A stretch of 64,000 nucleotides of DNA from Helicobacter pylori Shi112 (lineage in GTDB: Bacteria; Campylobacterota; Campylobacteria; Campylobacterales; Helicobacteraceae). Shown here in pieces: positions 19,663 through 29,323 of the stretch. The position numbers were made by a program, and so were the translations under genes. The notes beneath the pieces were generated by a model that was not told the origin of the DNA, searched no databases, and saw only the letters and a program-made list of their open reading frames with translations. The stretch spans positions 806,001-870,000 of the forward strand of contig NC_017741.1 of assembly GCF_000277405.1 (NCBI RefSeq), in the 5' to 3' direction. Position 1 is the first letter of the stretch, and each line of letters starts with the position of its first letter.

Positions 19663-20790
19663 TTAAAGCTCCTTCAATTTTGCGATGATTTGTTTAGGCG
19701 AAATCGTGCGCCCATTGGCTTGCCCCAAGAAATGCACCTCTCTTTGCATAGCCCTTTCAATTTCTTCTAAATACTGCCCTTTATTCAATTCAATCACAAG
19801 GATTTTTTCGTATTTATCCCCTATTTCTTTCAAGCGTTTAGCCGGGCTTGGCCATAAGGTTTTAGGCCTGAAAAAGCCGACTTTTTGCTTGCTCTCTTTA
19901 TGGTAATCTTTCAAGGCTTCTTTAACCGCTAGAGAAACCGAACCATAAGCGATAATGACGATTTCAGCACCCTCTAAATCCATTTCCTCATTTTCGTTGA
20001 TAATGTCTTGCTTGGATTCAATCTTATGGAATAATCTGTCAATCAAATCCCCACCGATTTTAACGTCTTCAGTAGGAAAGCCAATAGGCCCATGGTGCAA
20101 GCCTGAAACATGGTAGCGATAGCCTTTAAAGAAAGGGTTTAAGACGGCCGGCTCGTCTTGTGCGACCCCATAAGGCTTGTAGTCTTTTTTATCGCCCACA
20201 AATTCCTTACGATTAATAGTCATCTTTTGCACTTCTTCTAAATCTGGGATTTGCACCTTGCCATACATATGCCCCACGGTTTCATCCATGAGCAAGAATA
20301 CAGGAGTCATGAGCATTTCAGCCAAATTGAACGCACGAACGGTTTCTGTGTAAGCTTCCTCCAAATTTGCAGGAGCGAGCGCGACGGCTTTAAAATCCCC
20401 ATGTATGGGGTGTTTTAAGAAATTCACATCGCCTTGAGCCACACGAGTGGGCATTCCGGTTGATGGGCCTGAACGCATCACATCAGCGATCACTAAAGGG
20501 ATTTCTGCCATGAAAGAATAACCGATTTGCTCCACTTTTAATGAAATACCAGGCCCAGAGCTCGCGGTCATAGACTTCGTCCCGCTCATGCTTGCTCCTA
20601 AAGACACGCTAATCCCGCTGATTTCATCTTCCATTTGGATAAAATGACCGCCGCATTTGGGTAAAGCCACGCTCATCGCATGCATAATATCCGAGCTTGG
20701 CGTGATAGGATAGCCCCCAAAAAACCGACACCCCACTTCAATCGCCGCTTTAGCGACTAATTCATTCCCATCAGAAATAATCTCACGCAT
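19663..20790 (-). CDS. oorA: 2-oxoglutarate:acceptor oxidoreductase, alpha subunit
   Basis: Alpha chain of OorDABC, 375 residues. It has the N-terminal pyrimidine-binding region of pyruvate:ferredoxin oxidoreductase-like enzymes: GYPITPSSDIMHAM, then FIQMEDEISGISVSLGASM, then TASSGPGISLKVEQIG. The C-terminal transketolase-like domain includes EIVIIAYGSVSLAVKEAL. Its ATG overlaps the oorD stop by one base. Electrons are passed to a ferredoxin- or flavodoxin-type acceptor through the OorD clusters. Confidence 0.94.
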   Translation of the reverse strand: MREIISDGNELVAKAAIEVGCRFFGGYPITPSSDIMHAMSVALPKCGGHFIQMEDEISGISVSLGASMSGTKSMTASSGPGISLKVEQIGYSFMAEIPLVIADVMRSGPSTGMPTRVAQGDVNFLKHPIHGDFKAVALAPANLEEAYTETVRAFNLAEMLMTPVFLLMDETVGHMYGKVQIPDLEEVQKMTINRKEFVGDKKDYKPYGVAQDEPAVLNPFFKGYRYHVSGLHHGPIGFPTEDVKIGGDLIDRLFHKIESKQDIINENEEMDLEGAEIVIIAYGSVSLAVKEALKDYHKESKQKVGFFRPKTLWPSPAKRLKEIGDKYEKILVIELNKGQYLEEIERAMQREVHFLGQANGRTISPKQIIAKLKEL

Positions 20791-21131
20791 TATTTGCCTC
20801 TCCCTTCTAAAATAGTCTCTTCTAAGAGCATGTATTTATTGGCCTTAACCTTTTCGCTTCTTTCTTGAGCGTCTTTAGAAACTTTAGCGAATTTGAAATC
20901 CTTCCTGTCAGCCACATAAATCGCAAAATCCGGGCAGTTCAACTCGCATTGCATGCAACCGATACAACTCTCTGGGTAGGCTACTTTGGCCACTTTTCCA
21001 AGCACCCTTTCTTTTTCAATCCCCATGCCAAGAACCCCAGCAGGGCATACCGATACGCAAATATCACAACCCTTACACCTGTCTTCATTCACCCAAACGG
21101 CAACCCCATCTGGAGCGCTCATTTTAGCCAT
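20790..21131 (-). CDS. oorD: 2-oxoglutarate:acceptor oxidoreductase, delta (ferredoxin-like) subunit
   Basis: The 113-residue electron-transfer subunit with two [4Fe-4S] motifs: CKGCDICVSVCPAGVLG (near 19-35) and CIGCMQCELNCPDFAI (near 56-71). It is first in the oorDABC operon. GGAGAATG marks the start at 21131. The 175 bp ahead of it, up to the mltG stop, are AT-rich and must hold the operon promoter, which I could not pin down. Confidence 0.94.
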   Translation of the reverse strand: MAKMSAPDGVAVWVNEDRCKGCDICVSVCPAGVLGMGIEKERVLGKVAKVAYPESCIGCMQCELNCPDFAIYVADRKDFKFAKVSKDAQERSEKVKANKYMLLEETILEGRGK

Positions 21132-21306
21132 TCATTCTCCTTTGTGCTAAAAGCTGTTAAAGCCTTAGCAATCAAAATTTGCCTAAAATTGTAGCAAGCC
21201 TTTTTTAACAAAATCTAAAATGCTTTAATAATAAGAACTTAAAATTAAAATGAGAAAATAATAAACACTTTTTACTCAATTTAAAAGAAAAAACGCCCCA
21301 TTAACC

Positions 21307-22302
21307 CTAATCATAAAAATGATTATTAGAAAGATTAATGTTTTTTAAATGCTCCTTATAAGTCGCGCTGAAAGCATGTTTTTTATCCGGCATTTTCACA
21401 AAATACAAGAAATCAGTTTTTTTAGGGAAGATCACGGCTTTAATCGCTTCTAGGCTCACGCTCCCTACAGGATTTTTAGGCAAGCCCTTAAATTTATAGG
21501 TATTGTAGGGGGTGTTATCGGTTTTAATGCGCTCTTTTGTTACTTTAGCGTGTGAAAATTCCTGATAATTCAAAGCCCCATCCATTTGTAAGGGCATGCC
21601 TTTTTTCAAGCGGTTAAAAATCACGCTCGCAATCAAGGGCATTTCTTCAATATTAGCGGCTTCTTTTTGCACAATAGAAGCGAGAATGATTTTTTCAAAC
21701 CACTCTTCTTTATAGTAGTATCCAAGCCATTGTTTGCTTAAGGCTTCGTGTTTTTTCATGGATTGGCCGATCAAAGTTTGCATGATTTTAAAGGCGTCCT
21801 CCCCTAAAGGCAAATGATAAGTGTCTGGCCATATCACCCCATCTTCTATTACAGCGCCATTCAATCGTGGGGCGATGCTTTCATAAGCTTGATTGAGATC
21901 GCTTGTTTCTAGTTGGTAAGTCTCGCTCAAAATTTGCGTGAAAAAATAGCGGCTTTCTCCAGGGATTAGAGTCGCGCTTTTATATGCCGCTTTTGCTTTA
22001 ATCAAGCGGACTAAAAAATCCCCCTTCCTTAAAGCCCCATCGCCCATATCAATATAACCTTTTTTAGGCATGCCCATCAGGCGTAAAAAAAGCACATCCA
22101 AAGCGTTAATATCCACGCCTTGCTCTTTTAAAGAAAAAAACACTTTTTTGAGCGAACCTTGCGGGACAACCACCACTTTGTTAGGATAAATTGGTATACT
22201 TAAATAAAAAAGAACGCTGATGAATAAAAGAAGAAACATATCCAAGAAAGTATTTAATGTCATTATCTTGTTTGTGGCAGTATTCACTCTTTTATTTGTC
22301 AT
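21307..22302 (-). CDS. mltG: Endolytic murein transglycosylase MltG (YceG family)
   Basis: Inner-membrane lytic transglycosylase that trims nascent glycan strands. One membrane helix (FLDMFLLLFISVLFYLSIPIY) precedes the periplasmic YceG domain. ASIVQKEAANIEEMPLIASV holds the catalytic Glu region, and NTPYNTYKFKGLPKNPVGS is the conserved closing motif. Three in-frame starts exist (22326, 22302, 22263). I favour the ATG at 22302, behind GAAAGGG, giving 331 residues. All three overlap the 5' end of the divergent AsmA-like gene. Older annotations list the family as aminodeoxychorismate lyase. Confidence 0.85.
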   Translation of the reverse strand: MTNKRVNTATNKIMTLNTFLDMFLLLFISVLFYLSIPIYPNKVVVVPQGSLKKVFFSLKEQGVDINALDVLFLRLMGMPKKGYIDMGDGALRKGDFLVRLIKAKAAYKSATLIPGESRYFFTQILSETYQLETSDLNQAYESIAPRLNGAVIEDGVIWPDTYHLPLGEDAFKIMQTLIGQSMKKHEALSKQWLGYYYKEEWFEKIILASIVQKEAANIEEMPLIASVIFNRLKKGMPLQMDGALNYQEFSHAKVTKERIKTDNTPYNTYKFKGLPKNPVGSVSLEAIKAVIFPKKTDFLYFVKMPDKKHAFSATYKEHLKNINLSNNHFYD

Positions 22303-25153
22303 CCATAAGACCCTTTCAAACGGCATTCACATACAAAATTTAAAAATTGGAAAGCTTGGCATTTCTGAATTATACTTAAAACTTAATAACAAGCTTTCTT
22401 TAGAAGTTGAACGGGTTGATCTATCTGCTTTCTTCCATCAAAAACCCACTAAAAAGCGTTTAGAAGTTTCTGATCTGATTAAAAATATCCGTTATGGCAT
22501 TTGGGCGGTGTCTTATTTTGAAAAGCTTAAAGTCAAAGAAATCATTTTAGATGATAAAAATAAAGCCAATATCTTTTTTGACGGGAATAAATACGAGTTA
22601 GAATTCCCGGGAGTCAAAGGGGAATTTTCCCTAGAAGATGATAAAAATATCAAGCTTAAAATCATCAATTTGCTTTTTAAAGATATTAAAGTCCAAGTAG
22701 ATGGCAACGCCCACTATTCACCCAAAGCTAGGAAAATGGCGTTCAATTTGATCGTCAAGCCCTTAATTGAACCCAGCGCTGCAATTTATTTGCAAGGGCT
22801 AACCGATTTAAAAACCATAGAATTAAAAATTAACACTTCTCCAATGAAAAGCCTAGCGTTTTTAAAGCCTCTTTTCCAACGCCAATCGCAAAAAAATTTA
22901 AAAACATGGATTTTTGATAAAATCCAATTTGCTAGCTTTAAGATTGATAACGCTTCAATCAAAGCCAATTTCACTCCTAGCGAGTTTATCCCATCGCTTT
23001 TGGAAAATTCTGTAGTTAAAGCCACTTTGATTAAACCTTCAGTCGTTTTTAATGATGGCTTATCGCCCATTAAAATGGATAAAACCGAATTGATCTTTAA
23101 AAACAAACAGCTTCTCATACAGCCCCAAAAAATCACTTATGAAACCATGGAATTAAACGGCTCTTACGCCACTTTTTCCAATTTGTTAGAAGCCCCTAAG
23201 TTGGAGGTTTTTTTAAAAACGACCCCTAATTATTATGGCGATAGCATTAAGGATTTATTGAGCGCTTATAAAGTCGTTTTACCTTTGGATAAAATCAGCA
23301 CGCCATCTAGCGCGGATTTGAAACTCACCTTGCAATTCTTAAAAAACACCGCCCCTTTATTTAGCGTTCAAGGCAATGTTAATTTGCAAGAAGGCACCCT
23401 CTCGCTCTATAATATCCCCCTTTATACGCAAAACGCTAGCGTGAACCTAGATATTACCCAAGAATACCAATACATCTACATAGAAACTACCCACACCCGC
23501 TATGAAAACATGCTGGATTTGGACGCTAAAATCGCTTTAGATTTGAATAAAAAAACCCTTTCTTTGGATTCTTTAGTCCATAAAATACGATTCAACACTA
23601 ACAATAATATCAACATGCGTTCTTATGGCTTGAATAACGACCCAGATAACCCACAGCCTACTAAATTTTCTTTAGATTTAAAAAGCTTGCATTCTATTAT
23701 TCAAGAGGGTGAAAACTCAGAGGCGTTTAGAAGAAAAATCATAGACACCATTAAAGCCCAAAGTGAAGACAAATTCACTAAAGATGTTTTCTACGCTACA
23801 GAAGACACTCTTAAAAACCTTTCTTTGAATTTTGATTTTTCTAACCCCAGCCACTTGCAATGGAGCGTGCCACAACTTTTATTGGAGGGCGAATTTAAAG
23901 ATAACGCCTATGTTTTTAGAATCAAAGATTTGAAAAAAATCAAGCCCTATTCCCCTATTATGAAATATTTCGCCTTAGAAGATGGCTCTTTAGAAGTTTC
24001 TACGAGCGATTTTGTCAATATTGATTTTTTTGCTAAGGATTTAAAAATCACTTTACCCATCTATCATAGCAACGGCATGCAATTCAATTCCCTCTCTTTA
24101 TTTGGCTCTATTAATAAGGATGAAATTTCTGTCTATACTCCAAGCAAAAGCATATCTATAAAAGTTAAGGGGGATCAAAAGGATATTATCCTTAATAACA
24201 TTGATTTGAGTATTGATGATTTTTTAGATAGCAAGATGCCAGCTATTGCGGGATTATTCTCAAAAGAACGAAAAGAAAAGCCTAACTCTAAAGAAATCCA
24301 AGATGAAGATATTTTCATTAGCGCCAAACAACGCTATGAAAAAGCCCACAAAATTATCCCTATCTCTACACGCATCCATGCTAAAGATGTCGTGTTAATC
24401 TATAAAAAAATGCCTTTTCCTTTAGAAAATCTTGATATTGTCGCTCAAGATGATAGAGTGAAAATTGATGGCAATTATAAAAACGGCATGATCATGGCGG
24501 ATTTAGTGCATGGGGCTTTGTATCTTAAGGCTCATAATTTTAGCGGGGATTATATCAATACCATCCTCCAAAAAGATTTCGTAGAAGGGGGCTTATTCAC
24601 GCTTATTGGGGCTCTTGAAGATCAGGTTTTCAACGGCGAATTGAAATTCCAAAACACAAGCTTAAAGAATTTCGCTCTCATGCAAAACATGATCAATCTC
24701 ATCAACACCATTCCCTCCCTCATTGTCTTTAGGAACCCTCATTTAGGGGCTAATGGCTATCAAATCAAAAAGGGGTCTGTTGTTTTTGGGATCACTAAAG
24801 AATATTTAGGGTTAGAAAAAATTGATCTTATCGGCAAAACGCTTGATATTGCTGGCAATGGGATCATTGAATTAGACAAAAACAAATTAGATTTGAATTT
24901 AGAAGTTTCCACTATCAAGGCTTTGAGTAATGTCTTAAATAAAATCCCTATTGTGGGCTATCTTGTCTTAGGAAAAGGAGGTAAAATCACCACTAATGTG
25001 AATGTCAAAGGCACGCTGGATAAACCTAAAACTCAAGTAACTTTAGCAGCAGATATTATCCAAGCGCCTTTTAAAATCTTGCGCCGTATTTTCACACCCA
25101 TTGACATCATCGTGGATGAAGTCAAAAAAAACATTGATTCAAAAAGGAAGTAA
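22220..25153 (+). CDS. Giant AsmA-like (DUF3971) inner-membrane-anchored protein
   Basis: The 977 residues consist of one N-terminal membrane helix (about 12-30) and a very long periplasmic region of repeating beta strands. It ends in an AsmA-type C-terminal domain, with IDLIGKTLDIAGNGIIELD near 870 and KITTNVNVKGTLDKPKTQVT near 925. This is the YhdP/TamB/AsmA architecture, in which a hydrophobic beta groove is proposed to carry phospholipid between membranes. H. pylori function is not established to my knowledge. Its 5' end overlaps the divergent mltG start, and feoA follows after 1 bp. The ATG lacks a strong ribosome site, so the exact start is uncertain. Confidence 0.78.
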   Translation: MNKRRNISKKVFNVIILFVAVFTLLFVIHKTLSNGIHIQNLKIGKLGISELYLKLNNKLSLEVERVDLSAFFHQKPTKKRLEVSDLIKNIRYGIWAVSYFEKLKVKEIILDDKNKANIFFDGNKYELEFPGVKGEFSLEDDKNIKLKIINLLFKDIKVQVDGNAHYSPKARKMAFNLIVKPLIEPSAAIYLQGLTDLKTIELKINTSPMKSLAFLKPLFQRQSQKNLKTWIFDKIQFASFKIDNASIKANFTPSEFIPSLLENSVVKATLIKPSVVFNDGLSPIKMDKTELIFKNKQLLIQPQKITYETMELNGSYATFSNLLEAPKLEVFLKTTPNYYGDSIKDLLSAYKVVLPLDKISTPSSADLKLTLQFLKNTAPLFSVQGNVNLQEGTLSLYNIPLYTQNASVNLDITQEYQYIYIETTHTRYENMLDLDAKIALDLNKKTLSLDSLVHKIRFNTNNNINMRSYGLNNDPDNPQPTKFSLDLKSLHSIIQEGENSEAFRRKIIDTIKAQSEDKFTKDVFYATEDTLKNLSLNFDFSNPSHLQWSVPQLLLEGEFKDNAYVFRIKDLKKIKPYSPIMKYFALEDGSLEVSTSDFVNIDFFAKDLKITLPIYHSNGMQFNSLSLFGSINKDEISVYTPSKSISIKVKGDQKDIILNNIDLSIDDFLDSKMPAIAGLFSKERKEKPNSKEIQDEDIFISAKQRYEKAHKIIPISTRIHAKDVVLIYKKMPFPLENLDIVAQDDRVKIDGNYKNGMIMADLVHGALYLKAHNFSGDYINTILQKDFVEGGLFTLIGALEDQVFNGELKFQNTSLKNFALMQNMINLINTIPSLIVFRNPHLGANGYQIKKGSVVFGITKEYLGLEKIDLIGKTLDIAGNGIIELDKNKLDLNLEVSTIKALSNVLNKIPIVGYLVLGKGGKITTNVNVKGTLDKPKTQVTLAADIIQAPFKILRRIFTPIDIIVDEVKKNIDSKRK

Positions 25154-25154
25154 A

Positions 25155-25385
25155 ATGACGCTCAATGAAGCCGTTAAAGACAAAGTTTATGAAATCGTAG
25201 AAATCGCTAACTGCGATGAAGCCCTTAAGAAACGCTTTCTGTCTTTTGGTATCCATGAAGGGGTTCAATGCACCCTTTTGCATTATTCCATGAAAAAAGC
25301 CACGCTTTCGGTTAAAATCAACCGTATTCAAGTGGCTTTAAGATCCCATGAAGCGCAATACCTTCTCATCAAAGAAAGCGTGTGA
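25155..25385 (+). CDS. feoA: FeoA-family small protein
   Basis: The 76 residues form an SH3-like FeoA domain: MTLNEAVKDKVYEIVEI, then LKKRFLSFGIHEGVQCTLLH and NRIQVALRSHEAQYLLI. FeoA helps the FeoB ferrous iron transporter. I chose the ATG at 25155 behind AAAAAGGAAG; a longer in-frame start at 25101 would lie inside the AsmA-like gene. Its stop overlaps the GTG start of nth. No feoB is near. Confidence 0.8.
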   Translation: MTLNEAVKDKVYEIVEIANCDEALKKRFLSFGIHEGVQCTLLHYSMKKATLSVKINRIQVALRSHEAQYLLIKESV

Positions 25386-26038
25386 AAATGGGGTTAAAAC
25401 GCGCTAAAACTTACCAAAAAGCCCAACAAATCAAAGAATTGCTTTTAAAACATTACCCCAACCAAACCACCCAATTGCACCATAAAAACCCCTATGAATT
25501 GCTAGTGGCTACCATTTTAAGCGCTCAATGCACGGACGCTAGAGTGAATAAAATAACGCCCAAGTTATTTGAAAAATACCCAAGCGTGAAGGATTTAGCC
25601 CTCGCTTCTTTAGAAGAAGTTAAAGAGATCATCAAATCCGTTTCTTATTCCAACAATAAAAGCAAGCATTTAATCAATATGGCGCAAAAAGTGGTTAGGG
25701 ATTTTAAGGGCGTTATCCCCTCTACGCAAAAAGAATTGATGAGCCTAGATGGCGTGGGGCAAAAAACCGCTAATGTGGTGCTTTCAGTGTGCTTTAATGC
25801 AAATTGCATAGCCGTAGATACCCATGTGTTCCGCACGACTCACCGCTTAGGCTTAAGCGACGCTAACACGCCCATTAAAACCGAAGAAGAACTCAGCGAT
25901 CTTTTTAAAGACAACCTATCCAAACTCCACCATGCCTTAATCTTGTTTGGCCGCTACACCTGCAAGGCTAAAAACCCCTCATGCGGCGCGTGTTTTTTAA
26001 AAGAATTTTGCGTTTCTAAGGCTAGCTTTAAAGCGTAG
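25382..26038 (+). CDS. nth: Endonuclease III (DNA glycosylase/AP lyase)
   Basis: Repairs oxidised pyrimidines by base excision and AP-site cleavage. The 218 residues contain the helix-hairpin-helix LDGVGQKTANVVLSV (near 121-135) with the catalytic Lys, and the Asp in AVDTHVFRT (near 142). A complete C-x6-C-x2-C-x5-C iron-sulphur motif lies at the end (CKAKNPSCGACFLKEFC). The start is GTG at 25382 overlapping feoA, with an ATG two codons later also possible. It differs from magIII at 5.4 kb by having the cluster. Confidence 0.95.
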   Translation: MKMGLKRAKTYQKAQQIKELLLKHYPNQTTQLHHKNPYELLVATILSAQCTDARVNKITPKLFEKYPSVKDLALASLEEVKEIIKSVSYSNNKSKHLINMAQKVVRDFKGVIPSTQKELMSLDGVGQKTANVVLSVCFNANCIAVDTHVFRTTHRLGLSDANTPIKTEEELSDLFKDNLSKLHHALILFGRYTCKAKNPSCGACFLKEFCVSKASFKA

Positions 26039-26119
26039 TGGCTTTATTTGTTATAAAATTTATAGTAAAATTAAGATTTCATAATCAAAGTTAAATCATT
26101 CTTGAAAGAGTAGGGTTTT

Positions 26120-26491
26120 ATGTCAGAAACAGAATCTAATAAGTTAAAAATAGCCGAAAAAGAGAAAGAAAAAGCTAACAAGGAAAGAGAACTAGAGCTT
26201 TCCACTTATTTAGAAGAACTCATTTGCGATTATAAAAACCTTTTAGACATGGAGATTGTTTTTAGCGCAGAACTTGGCTCTACGCAAATCCCTTTATTGC
26301 AAATTTTGCGTTTTGAAAAAGGCTCTGTGATTGATTTGCAAAAACCCGCCGGAGAGAGCGTGGATACTTTTGTGAACGGGCGGGTTATTGGTAAGGGTGA
26401 GGTGATGGTTTTTGAAAGGAATTTAGCCATTCGTTTGAATGAAATCCTTGATTCTAACGCCATTGTGTATTATCTCGCTAAAAATTCATGA
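26120..26491 (+). CDS. fliN: Flagellar motor switch protein FliN
   Basis: C-ring component of the flagellar rotor and docking site for export cargo. The 123 residues have a charged, helical N-terminus followed by the SpoA domain (VFSAELGSTQIPLLQILRFE through AIRLNEI, about 50-115). Its 3' end overlaps fliO by 4 bp, supporting a shared transcript. Confidence 0.93.
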   Translation: MSETESNKLKIAEKEKEKANKERELELSTYLEELICDYKNLLDMEIVFSAELGSTQIPLLQILRFEKGSVIDLQKPAGESVDTFVNGRVIGKGEVMVFERNLAIRLNEILDSNAIVYYLAKNS

Positions 26492-27369
26492 GATTGTTAT
26501 TCTTGTTATTGAGCGCTACTTTTATGTTACTGGCTGAAGAAAAAATACCTTTAAATGATGACGCCCCCACTAAACTAGTGCATTGGCAAAATGCATTAAA
26601 AGAAGTCCAACCTGACTCAAACGCTTCAGCAACACCACCTATAAAAGCCGTGCAAACCACGCTCACTTTTGAAACGCCGTTTAACAAAACGCCTAAAATC
26701 ATGGAAGTTGAAGGGCAAAAGGTGATCGTTTTAAAAAACGCTAAACTGGATTCTAAAAAAACCATGGATTTTAAAGAAGCTTCTTTGAATGCTTTAGAAA
26801 TGTTTTCCTACCAAAATGACATCTATCTCTTGTCTAAAAAAGCTAAAGTGGAATTAGAAATCCAAGCTTCAAACAGCAAGGATAAAAAACGGATCCGCTT
26901 TCTTTTTTTGCCAAAAGGGTTTCATTTAGCCCCACCGCCTAACCATGAAGAAAAACCTCAGCATGCCAATCTCGCAAGCCGAGATGAAAAAGAGCGAGCC
27001 AAAAGCCCCTTAAACACTCTAGAGTTAAAACCCCCACTGGATTTAAGCCATGCTTATAAGGCGTTAGCAGTTATTGTTGCCTTACTCTTAATATTGTATA
27101 TAATCAAAAAAAAAATTGTTCCTGCACAAGGGTCTTTTTCTACAAAAGATCTTAAGTTAGAAATTAGTGTTTTGGGTCGTGTTGATGCGAACCATAAAAT
27201 CATTTCCATAGAAACCAATAAGGAGCGTTACTTGGTCTTACTAAGCGATAAATACAGCCTGCTTTTAGACAAAATAAGCCCAAAAACATCTAAAGAAGAA
27301 CTGATTAAAGAAGCTGAAAATAATATAAAGAATTCAAAATTAGGAAATTTATATGCCGGAAAATTCTAA
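26488..27369 (+). CDS. fliO: FliO-like flagellar export protein (HP0583-like)
   Basis: The 293 residues begin with a signal-like hydrophobic stretch (RLLFLLLSATFMLLAEE). A large periplasmic region of about 170 residues follows, then one membrane helix (ALAVIVALLLILYII, near 193-207) and a cytoplasmic domain with LEISVLGRVDANHKIISIET, the FliO pattern. FliO assists assembly of the FliPQR export gate. H. pylori FliO is known to have an unusually large periplasmic part, which fits. The identification rests on architecture and position directly after fliN. An A10 run lies just after the helix. Confidence 0.75.
   Translation: MRLLFLLLSATFMLLAEEKIPLNDDAPTKLVHWQNALKEVQPDSNASATPPIKAVQTTLTFETPFNKTPKIMEVEGQKVIVLKNAKLDSKKTMDFKEASLNALEMFSYQNDIYLLSKKAKVELEIQASNSKDKKRIRFLFLPKGFHLAPPPNHEEKPQHANLASRDEKERAKSPLNTLELKPPLDLSHAYKALAVIVALLLILYIIKKKIVPAQGSFSTKDLKLEISVLGRVDANHKIISIETNKERYLVLLSDKYSLLLDKISPKTSKEELIKEAENNIKNSKLGNLYAGKF
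27106..27115. repeat. Poly-A10 tract in fliO coding region
   Basis: Ten consecutive A encode I-KKK-I immediately after the membrane helix. A one-base slip would remove the cytoplasmic domain. Confidence 0.8.
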
Positions 27370-28300
27370 ACTACAACCTGCTAAGTTAGGGAAAAATTTT
27401 GACCCTGTGGATCATTCTAACAGGAATTTTTTCTTTTCTCTCATTCTGTCTGTATTGTTACACTGGTTGATTTATTTTTTATTTGAACACAGAGGGGATT
27501 TTTTTCCTTCAAAACCCAAACTCGTTAAAGTGGATCCTAAAAATTTATTGATTTTAAAAAGAGGCCATTCACAAGATCCCAGTAAAAACACCCAAGGCGC
27601 TCCTAAACCCACGCTGGCTGGCCCCCAAAAACCTCCCACACCCCCAACCCCACCCATTCCGCCAACCCCGCCAAAACCTATAGAAAAGCCTAAGCCTAAA
27701 CCAAAACCCAAACCTGAACCCAAAAAGCCCAATCACAAACATAAGGCTCTTAAAAAAGTGGAAAAAGTGGAAGAGAAAAAAGTAGTAGAGGAGAAAAAAG
27801 AAGAGAAAAAAATAGTAGAGCAAAAAGTAGAGCAGAAAAAAGTGGAAGAGAAAAAACCTGTCAAAAAAGAATTTGACCCCAATCAGCTTTCTTTCTTGCC
27901 TAAAGAAGTTGCGCCACCCAGACAAGAAAATAATAAAGGCTTGGATAACCAAACCAGGAGGGATATTGATGAATTGTATGGCGAAGAATTTGGGGATTTA
28001 GGCACAGCCGAAAAAGATTTCATCAGGAATAATTTAAGGGATATTGGGCGCATCACGCAAAAATATTTAGAATACCCTCAAGTGGCGGCTTATTTAGGGC
28101 AAGACGGGACGAATGCGGTAGAGTTTTACTTGCACCCTAATGGCGATATTAGCGATCTTAAAATCATCATTGGCTCTGAATACAAAATGCTTGATGACAA
28201 CACCTTAAAGACCATTCAGATCGCTTATAAGGATTACCCACGCCCCAAAACTAAAACCCTCATTCGCATTAGAGTGCGTTATTACTTAGGGGGCAATTAA
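27353..28300 (+). CDS. tonB2: TonB-family energy transducer (second TonB paralogue)
   Basis: The 315 residues comprise a short cytoplasmic tail and one membrane anchor (FFFSLILSVLLHWLIYFLF, about 26-44, with the conserved His). A Pro-rich spacer (repeated TPP/IPPTPP and KPKPKPEPKKP) and a Glu/Lys-rich stretch follow. The C-terminal TonB domain contains YPQVAAYLGQDGTNAVEFYL and ends VRVRYYLGG-like. TonB couples the proton gradient to outer-membrane receptors through ExbB/ExbD, which are not in this window. It overlaps fliO by 17 bp. The paralogue number is by analogy with HP0582. Confidence 0.82.
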   Translation: MPENSKLQPAKLGKNFDPVDHSNRNFFFSLILSVLLHWLIYFLFEHRGDFFPSKPKLVKVDPKNLLILKRGHSQDPSKNTQGAPKPTLAGPQKPPTPPTPPIPPTPPKPIEKPKPKPKPKPEPKKPNHKHKALKKVEKVEEKKVVEEKKEEKKIVEQKVEQKKVEEKKPVKKEFDPNQLSFLPKEVAPPRQENNKGLDNQTRRDIDELYGEEFGDLGTAEKDFIRNNLRDIGRITQKYLEYPQVAAYLGQDGTNAVEFYLHPNGDISDLKIIIGSEYKMLDDNTLKTIQIAYKDYPRPKTKTLIRIRVRYYLGGN

Positions 28301-28303
28301 GAA

Positions 28304-29323
28304 ATGGAGATCACGCTTTTTGACCCTATAGACGCCCACTTGCATGTGCGAGAAAACGCACTTTTAAAAGCGGTGTTAAGATATTCTAGCGAGCCTTTTA
28401 GCGTTGCGGTGATCATGCCTAACCTCAGTAAGCCCTTAATCAACACTCCAACCACCCTTGAATACGAAGAAGAAATTTTAAACCATTCTTCAAACTTCAA
28501 GCCTTTAATGAGTTTGTATTTTAATGATGGCTTGACTTTAGAAGAATTGCAACGCGCCCAAGAAAAAGGCATCAGGTTTTTAAAGCTCTACCCCAAAGGC
28601 ATGACCACAAACGCGCAAAACGGCACTTCGGATTTGTTGGGTGAGAAAACTTTAGAGATTTTAGAAAACGCCCAAAAATTAGGCTTTATTTTATGCATCC
28701 ACGCAGAACAAGCCGGGTTTTGTTTGGATAAAGAATTTTTATGCCATAGCGTTTTAGAAACTTTCGCCCTTTCATTCCCTAAACTCAAAATCATTATAGA
28801 GCATTTGAGCGATTGGCGCAGTATCGCTTTAATTGAAAAGCATGACAACCTCTATGCGACTTTAACCTTACACCATATCAGCATGACCTTAGATGATTTA
28901 TTAGGGGGGAGTTTGAACCCGCATTGTTTTTGCAAACCTTTAATCAAAACCAAAAAAGACCAAGAAAGGCTTTTATCCCTTGCTTTAAAAGCCCACCCTA
29001 AAATCTCTTTTGGCTCTGATAGCGCCCCGCATTTTATCTCTAAAAAGCATAGCGCTAACATCCCAGCAGGCATCTTTTCTGCCCCTATTTTGTTGCCTGC
29101 GTTGTGCGAACTTTTTGAAAAACACAACGCTTTAGAAAACTTGCAAGCCTTTATCAGCGATAACGCTAAAAAAATCTATGCACCAGACAATTTGCCAGCT
29201 AAAAAGGTGCGTTTGTCTAAAACACCCTTTATAGTCCCCACGCACACGCTTTGTTTGAATGAAAAAATCGCTATCTTAAGAGGGGGCGAAACGCTATCTT
29301 GGAACATTCAAGAAATCGCCTAA
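28304..29323 (+). CDS. pyrC: Dihydroorotase
   Basis: Pyrimidine synthesis enzyme cyclising N-carbamoyl-L-aspartate to dihydroorotate. The 339 residues carry the amidohydrolase metal motifs: HLHVRE (near 12), the carboxylated Lys region RFLKLYPKG (near 93), HAEQ (near 128) and GSDSAPHF (near 237). The start lies 3 bp after tonB2. The last 25 bp overlap the next gene. Confidence 0.93.
   Translation: MEITLFDPIDAHLHVRENALLKAVLRYSSEPFSVAVIMPNLSKPLINTPTTLEYEEEILNHSSNFKPLMSLYFNDGLTLEELQRAQEKGIRFLKLYPKGMTTNAQNGTSDLLGEKTLEILENAQKLGFILCIHAEQAGFCLDKEFLCHSVLETFALSFPKLKIIIEHLSDWRSIALIEKHDNLYATLTLHHISMTLDDLLGGSLNPHCFCKPLIKTKKDQERLLSLALKAHPKISFGSDSAPHFISKKHSANIPAGIFSAPILLPALCELFEKHNALENLQAFISDNAKKIYAPDNLPAKKVRLSKTPFIVPTHTLCLNEKIAILRGGETLSWNIQEIA

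Noticed and set aside
27472..27952. Gly- and Phe-rich open frames on the minus strand opposite tonB2
   Set aside because: Produced by the Pro-rich and Lys/Glu-rich repeats of TonB read in reverse.
27353..28300. TonB paralogue read as a flagellar gene because it overlaps fliO
   Set aside because: Membrane anchor, Pro-rich spacer and C-terminal domain are those of TonB; overlap alone does not imply a flagellar role.
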